From contig OZ024808.1 of assembly GCA_964017045.1 (NCBI GenBank), forward strand, positions 18,283,284 through 18,347,283: DNA of 64,000 nt, given 5' to 3'. The DNA comes from Omphiscola glabra (lineage: Eukaryota > Mollusca > Gastropoda > Lymnaeidae). Below the pieces are notes generated by a model. That model was not told the DNA's origin. It worked only from the letters and a program-made list of their open reading frames with translations, and searched no databases. Below are positions 24,901-34,890 of this stretch, in pieces. Numbering within the stretch: position 1 is the first letter of the stretch; each line of letters opens with the position of its first letter. The position numbers and the translations under genes are program-made.

Positions 24901-27627
24901 ATGAAATTTTAAAATTAGCTTTGAAAAGATTTTTTGAAAAATTTTTCCAAGAAATAATTGGAAGTATGATTTGAAGTAAGTTGGCACCTTCAATATGTTG
25001 GCACCCAATCAAATGTTACACCAGCAGTCCTCACTGAAAAAAAGACTGCTTTTAAAAACTGCATCAGTTGGTGTGTGTCGCAGAGTTGTAGCAATGAATT
25101 TCAGTGTGTCATAAGATGAAACAGCCTGGAAAAAAACGCTGTTCCAAAGTAACAATATGTTTGAGATATTTAAACTACAATCAAGATAGGTGTCAGCAGG
25201 TGTGAGAGCCTCTCAGGGAGTATAGAGTAATAGTAAAAGTATCCAACAATTATTTCTAGGTTTGACCCACAAAGCAATAAATGGCAGAAAGTTGCATCTA
25301 TGAGTACCAGGCGCCTTGGTGTAGGTGTGGCTGTGCTGCAAGCTTTTCTGTACGCAGTAGGAGGCAGTGATGGTACTTGTCCCCTTAACACTGGTAAGCT
25401 TAACATTTAGCACAGAGCCACCCATTTAGCACTTAGCCACCCATTTAGCACTGAGCCACCCATTTAGCACTTAGCCATCCATTTAGCACAGAGCCACCCA
25501 TTTAGCACAGAGCCACCCACCATTTAGCACAGAGCCACCCATTTAGCACAGAGCCACCCATTTAGCACAGAGCCACCCATTTAGCACAGAGCCACCCATT
25601 TAGCACTTAGCCATCCATTTAGCACAGAGCCACCCATTTAGCACAGAGCCACCCATTTAGGACAGAGCCACCCATTTAGCACAGAGCCACCCATTTAGCA
25701 CAGAGCCACCCATTTAGCACAGAGCCACCCATTTAGCACAGAGCCACCCACCATTTAGCACAGAGCCACGCACCATTTAGCACAGAGCCACCCATTTAGC
25801 ACAGAGCCACCCATTTAGCACAGAGCCACCCATTTAGCACAGAGCCACCCATTTAGCACAGAGCCACCCACCATTTACCCTAGTGCAGCGTTTCCAAAAT
25901 GCCTGGTCCTAACCGAGTACTGGGCCACAAAAGCAATAAAACTGGGTCACAAAAAAAAAATATGAAAAACTAAGCTTGATATTTGTTTTGGGGATTTTGT
26001 GTTTTTTCCTCCATGAAACCTTAGATATCAGTACCTAGTGTTGAATCAGGGCTAGCAGATATCAGTACCTAGTGTTGAATCAGGGCTAGCAGATATCAGT
26101 ACCTAGTGTTGAATCAGGGCTGGCAAGGTGAATATTTCACAATGTACCACATTTCTTTTTGACGTATTTTAATTTTTGTAAGAAAATTAATTTTGTAAGA
26201 GAAATTTTTTTAATTTAAATTTAAATGGACATTCAAATATGTTTTATGTTACCTGTAGGCCAGAATAAGCGATAAAAAATGTAGTGATTCGCCAAGGAGA
26301 ACCTTAAAACATAACCGGGACACGAAAAATAAAAGTTTGGGAACCGCTGCCCTTATCTCAAGTACATTATATTTTGCTTTTTAAATTGTTTTTAACAAAT
26401 CAAAATTTTACAAAATATCTTGATGTTGTTTTTGGTCTAAAGTTGAAAGATTCGACCCACGCAGTAACAGGTGGACACCGGTGGCCCCCATGGGTACTCG
26501 CCGTAAACACCTGGGAGTTGCTGTGTTTCAAAATATGATCTATGCTGTTGGAGGACGGGATGACACGACAGAACTTAGCAGTGCTGAAAGATACAACCCC
26601 CAGAAGAATGCATGGGAACCAGTGGTGGCCATGACGTCAAGGAGAAGTGGGGTAGGTCAAAAGCATCACGATTATCATTGTGTTATAGAATGCAACATTG
26701 GCATCTCTCTGTCTTCTGTCTGTCTTCTGTCATTGTATTATAGAATGCAGCATTGGCATCTCTCTGTCTTCTGTCATTGTATTATAGAATGCAGCATTGG
26801 CATCTCTCTGTCTTCTGTCATTGTATTATAGAATGCAACATTGACATCTCTCTGTCTTCTGTCATTGTATTATAGAATGTAACATTGGCATCTGTCTTCT
26901 TTCATTGTATTAAGAATTTAGCATTGACATTCTTCCATCTTCTGTCAATGTATTATAGAATTTAGGGTTGGCATCCCTTTGTCTTTGTGAGGGGGATGGT
27001 GTTGCTTCTGTACAATAGGCATTTTCTCAGGCCGCTTATCAGTCAGATCCAGGAACTTCTCACAGGAGAACCTTGACTGTCGATTTACTTTGGCCTTCCA
27101 TACTCATTTTGCTACTATGGCTTTGTATTACGCACCCTCTTGCTTGTTGGATCTCCACAATCACTGCCGTAGAATGTAATAGTCACAGAAAATTGATTTG
27201 CTGCAACAAGTCTGTTAGTATTATTGCATTGTAAAATCTAGCGGTAGTCAATCCAGGCTGCCCATTCAATGTGTAGCTATACCAGCCGACTAATGATATA
27301 AGCTATACCAGCCAAGTAATGATATAAAAATAACTGAAGAAGAAATGTCATGTTTGGTTTAATGGCAGGACCATTTTTGTCTGTTGAAACGCATATTATT
27401 TCTTTTCTTTTTCTTTTTTAAAACTTCCTGTTCAGGTTGGCTTGGCGGTGGTCAATGGTCAGCTGATGGCCATTGGAGGATTTGATGGAACAACATACCT
27501 TAAGACGGTTGAAATCTTTGACCCTGAACAGAACTGCTGGAGGATTGTGGGAAGCATGAACTACCGTCGACTTGGTGGGGGGGTAGGGGTCGTCAAGTTG
27601 CCCCAGAACGACACACACTTATGGTGA
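18995..27627 (+). CDS. KLHL20: Kelch-like protein 20, BTB-BACK-Kelch CUL3 adaptor
   Basis: Ten coding exons: 18995-19252, 19689-19799, 20229-20378, 21877-22035, 22691-22901, 23335-23518, 24046-24189, 25260-25393, 26443-26651 and 27436-27627. All junctions are GT-AG and phases agree, giving 583 residues. BTB lies near residues 28-130 ([27 protein letters not shown]), BACK near 135-235 ([19 protein letters not shown]), and six Kelch blades near 285-575, each with GG and a downstream Y/W pair. The end [15 protein letters not shown]...HLW is diagnostic of KLHL20. The family recruits substrates to CUL3 ubiquitin ligase through BTB, with the Kelch propeller binding the substrate. The ATG at 18995 has an in-frame TAA nine bases upstream; an internal Met at codon 8 is an alternative. 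The N-terminus is shorter than in human. Introns are packed with minisatellites and MITEs. Confidence 0.95.
20761..21268. repeat. 29-bp minisatellite, about 17 copies (KLHL20 intron 3)
   Basis: The unit is close to ATTGGTACAATGGAAAGT followed by ATGAGTGGGAC or GGC. Copies differ by one or two bases. The minus-strand ORFs of 80-180 codons across it are artefacts of the repeat. Confidence 0.95.
21448..21577. repeat. 33-bp tandem repeat, 4 copies (KLHL20 intron 3)
   Basis: The unit begins ATTCAAGCATCACTTTTGG and ends AGCTCTGGGA. The copies are almost identical. Confidence 0.95.
22022..22340 (+). repeat. 53-bp repeat that copies the KLHL20 exon 4 end and splice donor
   Basis: The last bases of coding exon 4 (CATCTACCAACT) and its donor (GTAAGTTAAC) are inside the unit. 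GTAAGT donors start at 22036, 22089, 22142, 22195, 22248 and 22301, exactly 53 bp apart. Only the first continues the KLHL20 frame: using any later donor reads V-S-stop straight after exon 4. Confidence 0.97.
22925..23275. repeat. 57-bp minisatellite, about 6 copies (KLHL20 intron 5)
   Basis: The unit contains GTATAATGACCAGCCAGAAT and AAATATAAATATTACG. The period is a multiple of three, which creates a spurious 160-codon minus-strand ORF. Confidence 0.95.
23550..23820. repeat. Degenerate 15-16-bp repeat (KLHL20 intron 6)
   Basis: Variants of GTGACTTAGTTCACAG and GTGGCTCAGTTCACAG repeat about 17 times right after exon 6. Confidence 0.85.
24491..25141. mobile_element. hAT-type MITE with amplified terminal repeat (KLHL20 intron 7)
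   Basis: The left end CAGAGGTTTTCAACTGG is typical of hAT termini, and a diverged partner ends at CGCTG 25141. Flanks ATCTAAAG and TTCCAAAG agree at 6 of 8 positions. The left end has been expanded into about nine tandem 37-38-bp copies (24491-24850). Confidence 0.6.
25404..25876. repeat. 19-bp minisatellite, about 25 copies (KLHL20 intron 8)
   Basis: The unit is CATTTAGCACAGAGCCACC with occasional CTTAGCCAT variants. It begins about ten bases after the exon 8 donor. Confidence 0.95.
25886..26349. mobile_element. hAT-type MITE (KLHL20 intron 8)
   Basis: The left end CAGCGTTTCCAAAAT and right end AGTTTGGGAACCGCTG are inverted copies. The possible target duplication (CCCTAGTG/CCCTTATC) is decayed. 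A 34-bp repeat in three copies (about 26021-26122) lies inside. Confidence 0.6.
26675..26960. repeat. About 44-bp repeat, six copies (KLHL20 intron 9)
   Basis: Copies of CATTGTATTATAGAATGCA then GGCATCTCTCTGTCTTCTGT follow the exon 9 donor closely, with growing divergence to the right. Confidence 0.85.
27000..27180 (-). mobile_element. LINE tail fragment (KLHL20 intron 9)
   Basis: The minus strand gives [13 protein letters not shown] after a basic stretch, resembling the pre-knuckle region of the LINE tail seen at 8238-8803. It is short and broken by stops. Confidence 0.35.
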
Positions 27628-28344
27628 TCTCAATTCAAGGAGAATCTTATCACAGGTTCTCCATCCATGAAATATTTTTTGATGTGTAGGCCTCATTAAT
27701 CCAGGAGACAAGAAATAGATTTAAGCCTTAAAATATGGCTACGGCTTTGTTCAACAACAGTTGAGAACAAAACCACATAGGAATGGCATTGTTCAGTTGT
27801 TCTAATGAAGTGTCAATCCTTTAAAAACACAGAAGCTAACAGGGAGCAACAGGGCAGTCGGGGGTACAAGAATAAAAAGTTTGGAGAAATAAGAATCACA
27901 GCATGGGGGAAAAGGTTCAAGAATTTAGGGTAGTACTGATGAATAATAATTGAAAGTGCCATCGTGATTCAATTTACAGTTGTTTTTAACACATAGTCAT
28001 CAATGGATTACATCCATTTCAAGTCATCAATGGATTACATCCCTTTCATCAAATTATCCTGACTGCTTCATACAAAAAAGCTTTTATACTATAAGATTTA
28101 CAGGGCATTGAGAAATTGTAGTCACACAAAACTTACATGTACATATTTGAAAATAACATTGACAATACCAGGTGTCTCGACAGCTCGGAGACAGAAGAAG
28201 GGCTTCTACTTCAACTAATAACTGTGACGACTGTCAATGGTATTTTTTATTTATTGAAAAACCTTTTATAGCAATGCTTTAAAGCACAATTTGTTCTGAG
28301 TGGAAAATTGTATTGGCACAAGATGGATGACACACTTTGGACAT

Positions 28345-28590
28345 TTGACGGAATGGCATTTGATATTGATATGACTGAATGGCATTAGATATTGATATGA
28401 CTGAATGGCATTTGATATTGATATGACTGAATGGCATTAGATATTGATATGACTGAATGGCATTTGATATTGATATGACTGAATGGCATTTGATATTGAT
28501 ATGACTGAATGGCATTTGATATTGATATGACTGAATGGCATTTGATATTGATGACTGAATGGCATTAGATATTGATATGACTGAATGGTA
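28345..28590. repeat. 26-bp minisatellite, about 9 copies
   Basis: The unit is near GAATGGCATTTGATATTG followed by ATATGACT, with T/A variants at one site. Its reading frames on either strand are artefacts. Confidence 0.95.
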
Positions 28591-28659
28591 TTTAGTTATT
28601 TAGAAATCTTCTTTCTTAATCTAAATGTCTGAGTATTGTATAAAAGATATTGAATTTTT

Positions 28660-28870
28660 TAAATGTAATGTCCCATAAGAAATACCATTTAAAAGAATGT
28701 TTCTGTATGTGATGTCATCTTGACTTTTATGTTTGATGCCATCTTTCATTACAAAAGTAGATGCCATCTCTGACTTCAAAAATTTGATGGAATCATTGAT
28801 TTCAATAGGTGATGCCATTTTCTTAATTCATTAGCTGATGTCATCTTTGACATGAATGAATGATGGCATC
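28660..28870. repeat. Degenerate GATGCCATC repeat
   Basis: Short diverged copies around TGATGCCATCTTTGA occur every 25-35 bases. This is probably an old array. Confidence 0.55.
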
Positions 28871-29334
28871 TGTAATGGATGTGTGGTATAAAAATGTATT
28901 CCTCCTCATGCTTTACGTTACGATCTTATGCAACGGAAAACTTTGTATGTAATTACATTGGTAAGTAGTGAGAATAGGACTGTGGAAAACTTTATATGTA
29001 ATTCCATTGGTATGTAGTGAGACTAGGACTGTGGACAACCAGGTGACACCCTCATAACATGGATCATTTATTATCGTGTAAATATCTTCACTAACACAGA
29101 ACAGCCAGGCTGGTGTACATATAATAAAGATTGTCAGCTTGTTGATGAACGTGTCTGTGCATCATTTCATTCTTCTCTTTATTCATGGATTAAAGCTGTC
29201 TGTGAAACGTCTCAACTCCCTTGTTTGGCTCCTTTTGTCCTCTAAAATAGGGATTAAATCCCTGATTATTTCCAGCAGCTCAAACTCAGCTGGTAAGATT
29301 TCAGTGACTATCCATTATGCTGTGTTTTGCCAAC

Positions 29335-29560
29335 TAACTTTTATCTTGGACAACTAACTTGTATCTTGGCCAATTAACTTGTATCTTGGCCAACTTAGCA
29401 ACTAACTTGTATCTTGGCCAACTAACGTGTATCTTGGCCAACTAACTTGTATCATGGCCAACTAACTTGTATCTTGGCCAACTAACTTGTATCTTGGCCA
29501 ACTAACTTGTATCTTGGCCAACTAACTTGTATCTTGGCCAACTAACTTGTATCTTCAACA
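29335..29560. repeat. 20-bp minisatellite, about 11 copies
   Basis: The unit is CAACTAACTTGTATCTTGGC, nearly perfect. Confidence 0.95.
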
Positions 29561-29589
29561 AGCTCTTTTCCCCCTAGTTACAGTAAGGG

Positions 29590-29970
29590 AAGAAACCCAC
29601 AAGGGCAGGCAAGAGACCCACAAGGGCAGACAAGAGACTCACAAGGGCAGACAAGAGACCCACAAGGGCAGACAAGAGACCCACAAGGGCAGACAAGAGA
29701 CCCACAAGGGCAGACAAGAGACCCACAAGGGCAGACAAGAGACCCACAAGGGCAGACAAGAGACCCACAAGGGCAGACAAGAGACCCACAAGGGCGAGCA
29801 AGAGACCCACAAGGGCGAGCAAGAGACCCACAAGGGCAGACAAGAGACCCACAAGGGCAGACAAGAGACCCACAAAGGGGAAGCAAGAGACCCACAAGGG
29901 CAGACAAGAGACCCACAAGGGCAGACAAGAGACCCACAAGGGCAGACAAGAGACCCACAAGGGCAGACGT
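29590..29970. repeat. 21-bp minisatellite, about 18 copies
   Basis: The unit is GACCCACAAGGGCAGACAAGA, rotated. The 21-bp period keeps all frames open, giving spurious ORFs on both strands (29547-30029 and others). Confidence 0.95.
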
Positions 29971-31118
29971 TGAACATATTATCCCGGTATGGCAGCACAT
30001 GTCTGGCGGCACAAGAAATACAATACTAAACATTTAATTCTTGTTACCTTTGCTGGGCTGTTTTAATGCCGGCGGGAACATTTACATTTTTTAAGTACTT
30101 AAGTATGCTACAGAACAAATTTTCCCATTGGACGCAAGCTGCGGATGAATAAGGAACAACTAACTGCAAAAAAAAAAGATCCGTCAATTTTTGGCGGGTA
30201 TTAACCAGTCATTATATTATAATTATATAATAACATTTTCCATGGCGGTAGGGCGCTAGGATTCATACACTTACAATCATGTGCGTTGTTGTTGGGTGTG
30301 TGCCAGTGGTGTCCGTGTCTAGACCGATTCCTCCCCCGCCACCCACGCCCTACCTCACCTTACACGTATTCTCCATTGCGTGTACAGTGTGTTGATTGCA
30401 CCATTGAGCACTGAACTGTGGTCTCATTGAGCGGCCCAAGGACAAGCTTAAGTCCAAGATAGAAACACATTCAGATAGTAAAAGGTCCATAACAAAGGTC
30501 CACTCGACATGTTTGGATCCCCCCCACCCACGCCACCCCCCCCCCCATTTTTTTTTACAGCCCATTGTGATTGTGACACGAGTCTGGTCGAGACACCAAT
30601 TATTATCTAAAGGTTTGTTGACCGATGGTCAGAGCTGCAGTTTATGAATGGTTTTGACCAACAGCCCGAAGCATTGGGTAAATAGGTCTACTTGAATCCT
30701 TAGTCGATGTCTACAAATAGATTAGCGTTTAAACGTTTTATCTCTCCTGATCTACTCAAACTCAGTTTCCTCTAAACTCTCTAGCGTTCTCCACTCTTGA
30801 TCTTCTAAATTCTCTACTTTTCACTCTCTCCTCTATTGATATACTCAACTCTCTAGCTTTCACATCTCTTCCTGACTCAAAAAATAAATGGGGAAGTGGG
30901 AAAATCAACATGAAAAACGAACTTTTGAAGGAGGAAAAAAAATATGTTAACTGAACAGAAATTCAAATACATAAATTTACATATTTATAAGTAACTTTCA
31001 TTTTTAGTAACCTGACAGTACAGTGTCAGTGGTAAATGGCAAGCAAAAAAAAAAAAAACGCAACTAAGATATTCATGAGGCATCGCAGTTTTTGTGAATA
31101 AAGCAGTAAACGTTTCAA
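29971..31118. other. No gene seen
   Basis: The stretch is mixed AT-rich DNA with a poly-C patch near 30520-30545 and pyrimidine-rich TCTCTCT phrases at 30740-30860. No conserved protein or RNA is recognisable. Confidence 0.5.
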
Positions 31119-31126
31119 CAATCCAT

Positions 31127-31302
31127 CAGTGGCGTAGTGAGGGGGGGCATCATGTCCCGGGCGCTACTCACAAAGGGGCGCCAAATGGTATATTTTACTA
31201 TAATATTGTATGGTTTTCGAATAGGGAAGGCGCTAAAAAGGTATTGGGGGGCGCTAAAAAGGTATTGTGCCCCGGGCGCGAGTTAAGCTCGCTACGCCAC
31301 TG
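31127..31302. mobile_element. hAT-type MITE with perfect 8-bp target duplication
   Basis: The ends CAGTGGCGTAGTGAG and CTCGCTACGCCACTG are inverted copies. CAATCCAT at 31119-31126 is repeated at 31303-31310. The 176-bp core contains GGGCGCTACTCACAAAGG and CCCCGGGCGCGAGTTAAG. A second copy is at 53387-53559. Confidence 0.9.
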
Positions 31303-31494
31303 CAATCCATTGACGTTATGGCGCTTGAAAGCTATAAATACAAGCCAATCAGTGATGACTAAATTAAATATTCTTTTTAGAACGACAAAAAAAATAAAAA
31401 TAAATACAAAAACATGGATTAGAGTTAGAGTGTGGGAAAGTACATGGAGTGGGAGTATGGGTAAAATACGTGGAGGGACAATGGTGGGGGAAAG

Positions 31495-31855
31495 GATTGT
31501 AGGAAAAAAATCTCACAGGAAAAAGTCACAAGTCACAAGAAAAAAGTCACAAGAAAAAAGTCATAAGAAAAAAGTCATAAGAAAAAAGTCACAAGAAAAA
31601 AGTCACAAAAAAAAGTCACAAGAAAAAAGTCATAAGAAAAAAGTCACAAGAGAAAAGTCATAAGAAAAAAGTCATAAGAAAAAAGTCATAAGAAAAAAGT
31701 CACAAGAAAAAAAGTCATAAGAAAAAAGTCACAAGAAAAAAGTCATAAGAAAAAAGTCACAAGAAAAAAGTCACCAAAAAAAAGTCACAAGAAAAAAAGT
31801 CATAAGAAAAATGTCACTAGAAAATAGTCAAAGGACAAAAAAGTCATAAGAAGAC
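31495..31855. repeat. A-rich GTCATAAGAAAAAA array
   Basis: Units near AAGTCACAAGAAAAAA and AAGTCATAAGAAAAAA repeat about 22 times at 14-17 bp. A shorter relative lies at 45275-45410. Confidence 0.9.
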
Positions 31856-32484
31856 AAATACACGTGAAAGAAAAAAGGCACTTTTATTTAAACTCTTAAA
31901 CTTAAGTGTCAGTGTTTGAATAAGCCCAACAGAAAGGCATCTGTTTGAGAAATTATATTTGTAAGCCAAGCCTATATATGTTTCTTTACTGAAAAAGGGT
32001 ACATAAAAACAGTAGCTTCTTGGTTTCGTGTTTTGGTTCTCGTTTGGGATGACATATGTGTTTGTTATTTATATTATACATATTATGACATATGTATACA
32101 CTATAATTTCACACATTTAATAATATGATTTATTATTACTCAGTCACAGGCCTACACATGCGTGTGTATGTGTGTTATTTGTATTATGTAAACATTTTAT
32201 AATCATATATTTAATTCTATCCTTCATTCAAAATTATTGACATTGTTATCCATGAAGCCAATAAACACGAATATGACAGATCGAATAACAATAAATGGTA
32301 GTAAGCGATTGGGGCAGAGATTAAGCTCTCGCACACAAAGATTGTGATTTGATTCTCAGACCCGGTCTTTATGTCTATGGTCTGAGCTCACCGACACATC
32401 CCCATCACACCTAGTAAGGAAAGCCAGGGGCGTTGCATAATTTAGGTACTGAACTAGTTTAATGACAACTCTATTCAGACAAAG
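31856..32484. other. No gene seen; possible tRNA-derived SINE head
   Basis: The sequence is AT-rich. A segment near 32300-32370 has GGGGCAGAGATTAAGCTCTC and GTGATTTGATTCTCAGACCC at tRNA-like A-box/B-box spacing. The match is loose. Confidence 0.3.
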
Positions 32485-32492
32485 CATTAACG

Positions 32493-32690
32493 CAGTGGTT
32501 CTCAGCCTCCCTAATGCCTCGACCCTTTTATACAGTTCCTCACATTGTGGCGACCCCCAGACAAAAAAAATATTTTCTTTGATACTTCATAACTGTAGAG
32601 CATATGTATTTTCAGATGGTCATAGGCGACCCCGGGAAAGGGTCGTGCGGCGCCCAAAAGGGGTCTCGACCCACAGGTTGAGAACCGCTA
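32493..32690. mobile_element. hAT-type MITE with perfect 8-bp target duplication
   Basis: The ends CAGTGGTTCTCAGCCT and AGGTTGAGAACCGCTA are inverted copies of a terminus widespread in animal hAT elements. CATTAACG flanks both sides (32485-32492 and 32691-32698). The core has GGCGACCCCGGGAAAGGGTC. A second copy is at 41116-41314. Confidence 0.92.
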
Positions 32691-32698
32691 CATTAACG

Positions 32699-34013
32699 GC
32701 TTAAATATGGTCGATGCGGCTTTGGACAGAAAGCTATATATAAAAAAACACATTTTGTCAGACTTTAACAAGGTGCTCCCCCGGCTGTTTTACAAAGACG
32801 TGCCTGTACACACTAAAACTCATTATCGCCACCAACAGAGAGATATAGAAATTCATTTGTTCCCCAATCTGGTCAGGATTTATTTATGATATCTGACGGC
32901 TGATTTTCCCTGCGAGTTTTTTACCTAGCAAAATGTATGCCTTTTTTTCCGCTAACGGGGGGGGGGGGGGGAGAGGGAGGTTAGTACAGTGGGAAAGTAC
33001 ACGAAGGGAAAGTACATGGAATGAAAATGTGGGAAAGTACATAAAAGGAAAGTGTGGGAGAGTACACATAGGGAAAGTGTGGGAAAGTACACGTAGGGAA
33101 AGTAAATGTAGGAAGTGTATTGGAATTGTAGGCTTAACACAATTACAACACTTAAAGCATGTTTATTTTGTTATACCTCTTAAAGTTCTCCACCAGTACC
33201 TACTGCCATACTGTGGTTGGTAGTCCTTTGTGGTTATCTTTACATTGCGACTCTCTCGTTTAACTACTGATCGCCAGGACGAGATATCGCGTTCCCCCCG
33301 CCCCCACAAGTTTGGTAACCTGGCGGGGTGGGAACAGACCATAGACATAGAGATATATTATAGCTCTGTCGAACAGACCCTACACTCACTACACCATAAG
33401 CCCAAATGCTCCCCATCCCACCACCCCCATACAAATAAGTTAACTATTGCTTTCATGACGTCACTTTGTCCAGGCGCATGACCAGTGTCGAATCACGTGA
33501 CACTGGCAGGTAAGTATAAATAATTTGCTAAACACACAGTGTAGATGCCGTTCCCGTCAGACGCTGGAGGGGTCCCCCACTCTGTACATACGGCCATGTC
33601 TGGTTCAGGGGGAGAGAGACATCCACTCGTTGACCAGATTAGATCACCCCGCAGAGCTGTTGGTCAAAAGAAATTGGTCGCATTATAAATGTAAGTTTTA
33701 TAATTTTGGTTGAACATATTACAGGCTTTATATTTTATTACGACACGGTCTTCAGTAAATAGATCTAGTTATTTATAACAATTTAAATGTAGATACCCGA
33801 CCCGATTTGATACCTCACCCACCCCTTTTTTACCATCCTATACATAGCCTACAATTATTATTTAAATATATATATTTGTATCATTTTTCCAAACGATGCA
33901 TTCTTAGTCTTTCTAAAGTTTATTTTTGAATCCCCGTGACGGCCGTGACCCTCTTCCCCTCAACCCCCCTCCCCCAAACAGAGTTACTGTTAGACTGTTG
34001 TCACTGTTGTGCC
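32699..34013. other. No gene seen
   Basis: This stretch has a poly-G patch (32957-32971), degenerate GTGGGAAAGTACACGTAGG repeats (32985-33120), and mixed sequence. The short ORFs show no recognisable domain. Confidence 0.5.
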
Positions 34014-34021
34014 TATGTCTA

Positions 34022-34213
34022 CAGAGGCGTAGCTAGAGTGTTTGGGGCCCGGGGACGAGATTCGCGCCCGGGGACAAGGTTCATTTTAAAGCGCCATCTT
34101 TTGTCTTTTTTCAACACTCAAACCCATTATTTTCATCAATAAAATAACATCGAAGCACATGCTGGCGCCCGGGGACATCTGTCCCCCCCCTGCCCCCCCT
34201 CGATACGCCTCTG
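34022..34213. mobile_element. hAT-type MITE with perfect 8-bp target duplication
   Basis: The left end CAGAGGCGTAGCTAG pairs with the right end CGATACGCCTCTG. TATGTCTA occurs at 34014-34021 and 34214-34221. The interior has repeated CGCCCGGGGACA. Confidence 0.88.
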
Positions 34214-34574
34214 TATGTCTATGTAAAATGTGTTCAACTGTACCGAGATTAGGACCCGGGGGGGGGGGGGGAGGTGGCGGGCATTTAATTAGATCAGCTT
34301 TCAAGACAACATTGAGAAGAAAGAAATGAAGATTACAAGTGACGTAACAAGTGCCCGCACTGACCATAAACTAGTTCAGCCTTTTAATAAGATTTGGCGT
34401 CTGATAGGGCATAGGGGAAATAATACAGATTCGATCAAGTTTTCAAAATTTTATCCCATGCCGTAAATTGACCCAATCACTGACTGAGTTAAAAGAAGTA
34501 TAATAACGTCGCATAACTCTATAATTAATGATTACTGAGTATCATTGTGTTCTTTTCTGTCGACAGATTTAACT

Positions 34575-34890
34575 TGTGTACATAAAAACGATCAACTTGT
34601 GTACATTGCAACCATCAACTTGTGTACATAGCAACCATCAACTTATGTACATAGCAACCATCAACTTGTGTACATAGCACCCTCAACTTGTGTACATAGC
34701 AACCAACTTGTGTACATAGCAACTATCAACTTGTGTACATAGCAACCATTTCAACTCATGCACACGGCAACCGACTGGTGTACATAGCAACCATCAACTG
34801 GTGTACATTGCAACCATCAACTGGTGTACATTGCAACCATCAACTGGTGTACATAGCAAACATTTCAACTGATGTACATAGCAAACTATA
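34575..34890. repeat. 23-bp minisatellite, about 14 copies
   Basis: The unit is CATCAACTTGTGTACATAGC plus AAC, with variants CTGGTGTACATTGC. Confidence 0.93.

Larger units (their letters stand above)
27628..29130 (+). other. KLHL20 3'UTR or downstream region
   Basis: This region follows the KLHL20 stop codon. AATAAA at 29123-29128 is a plausible polyadenylation signal about 1.5 kb past the stop. A 26-bp array (28345-28590) and degenerate GATGCCATC repeats (28660-28870) lie inside. I cannot set the transcript end from sequence alone. Confidence 0.45.

Noticed and set aside
29547..30029. 160-codon ORF and several minus-strand ORFs
   Set aside because: They read through a 21-bp array.
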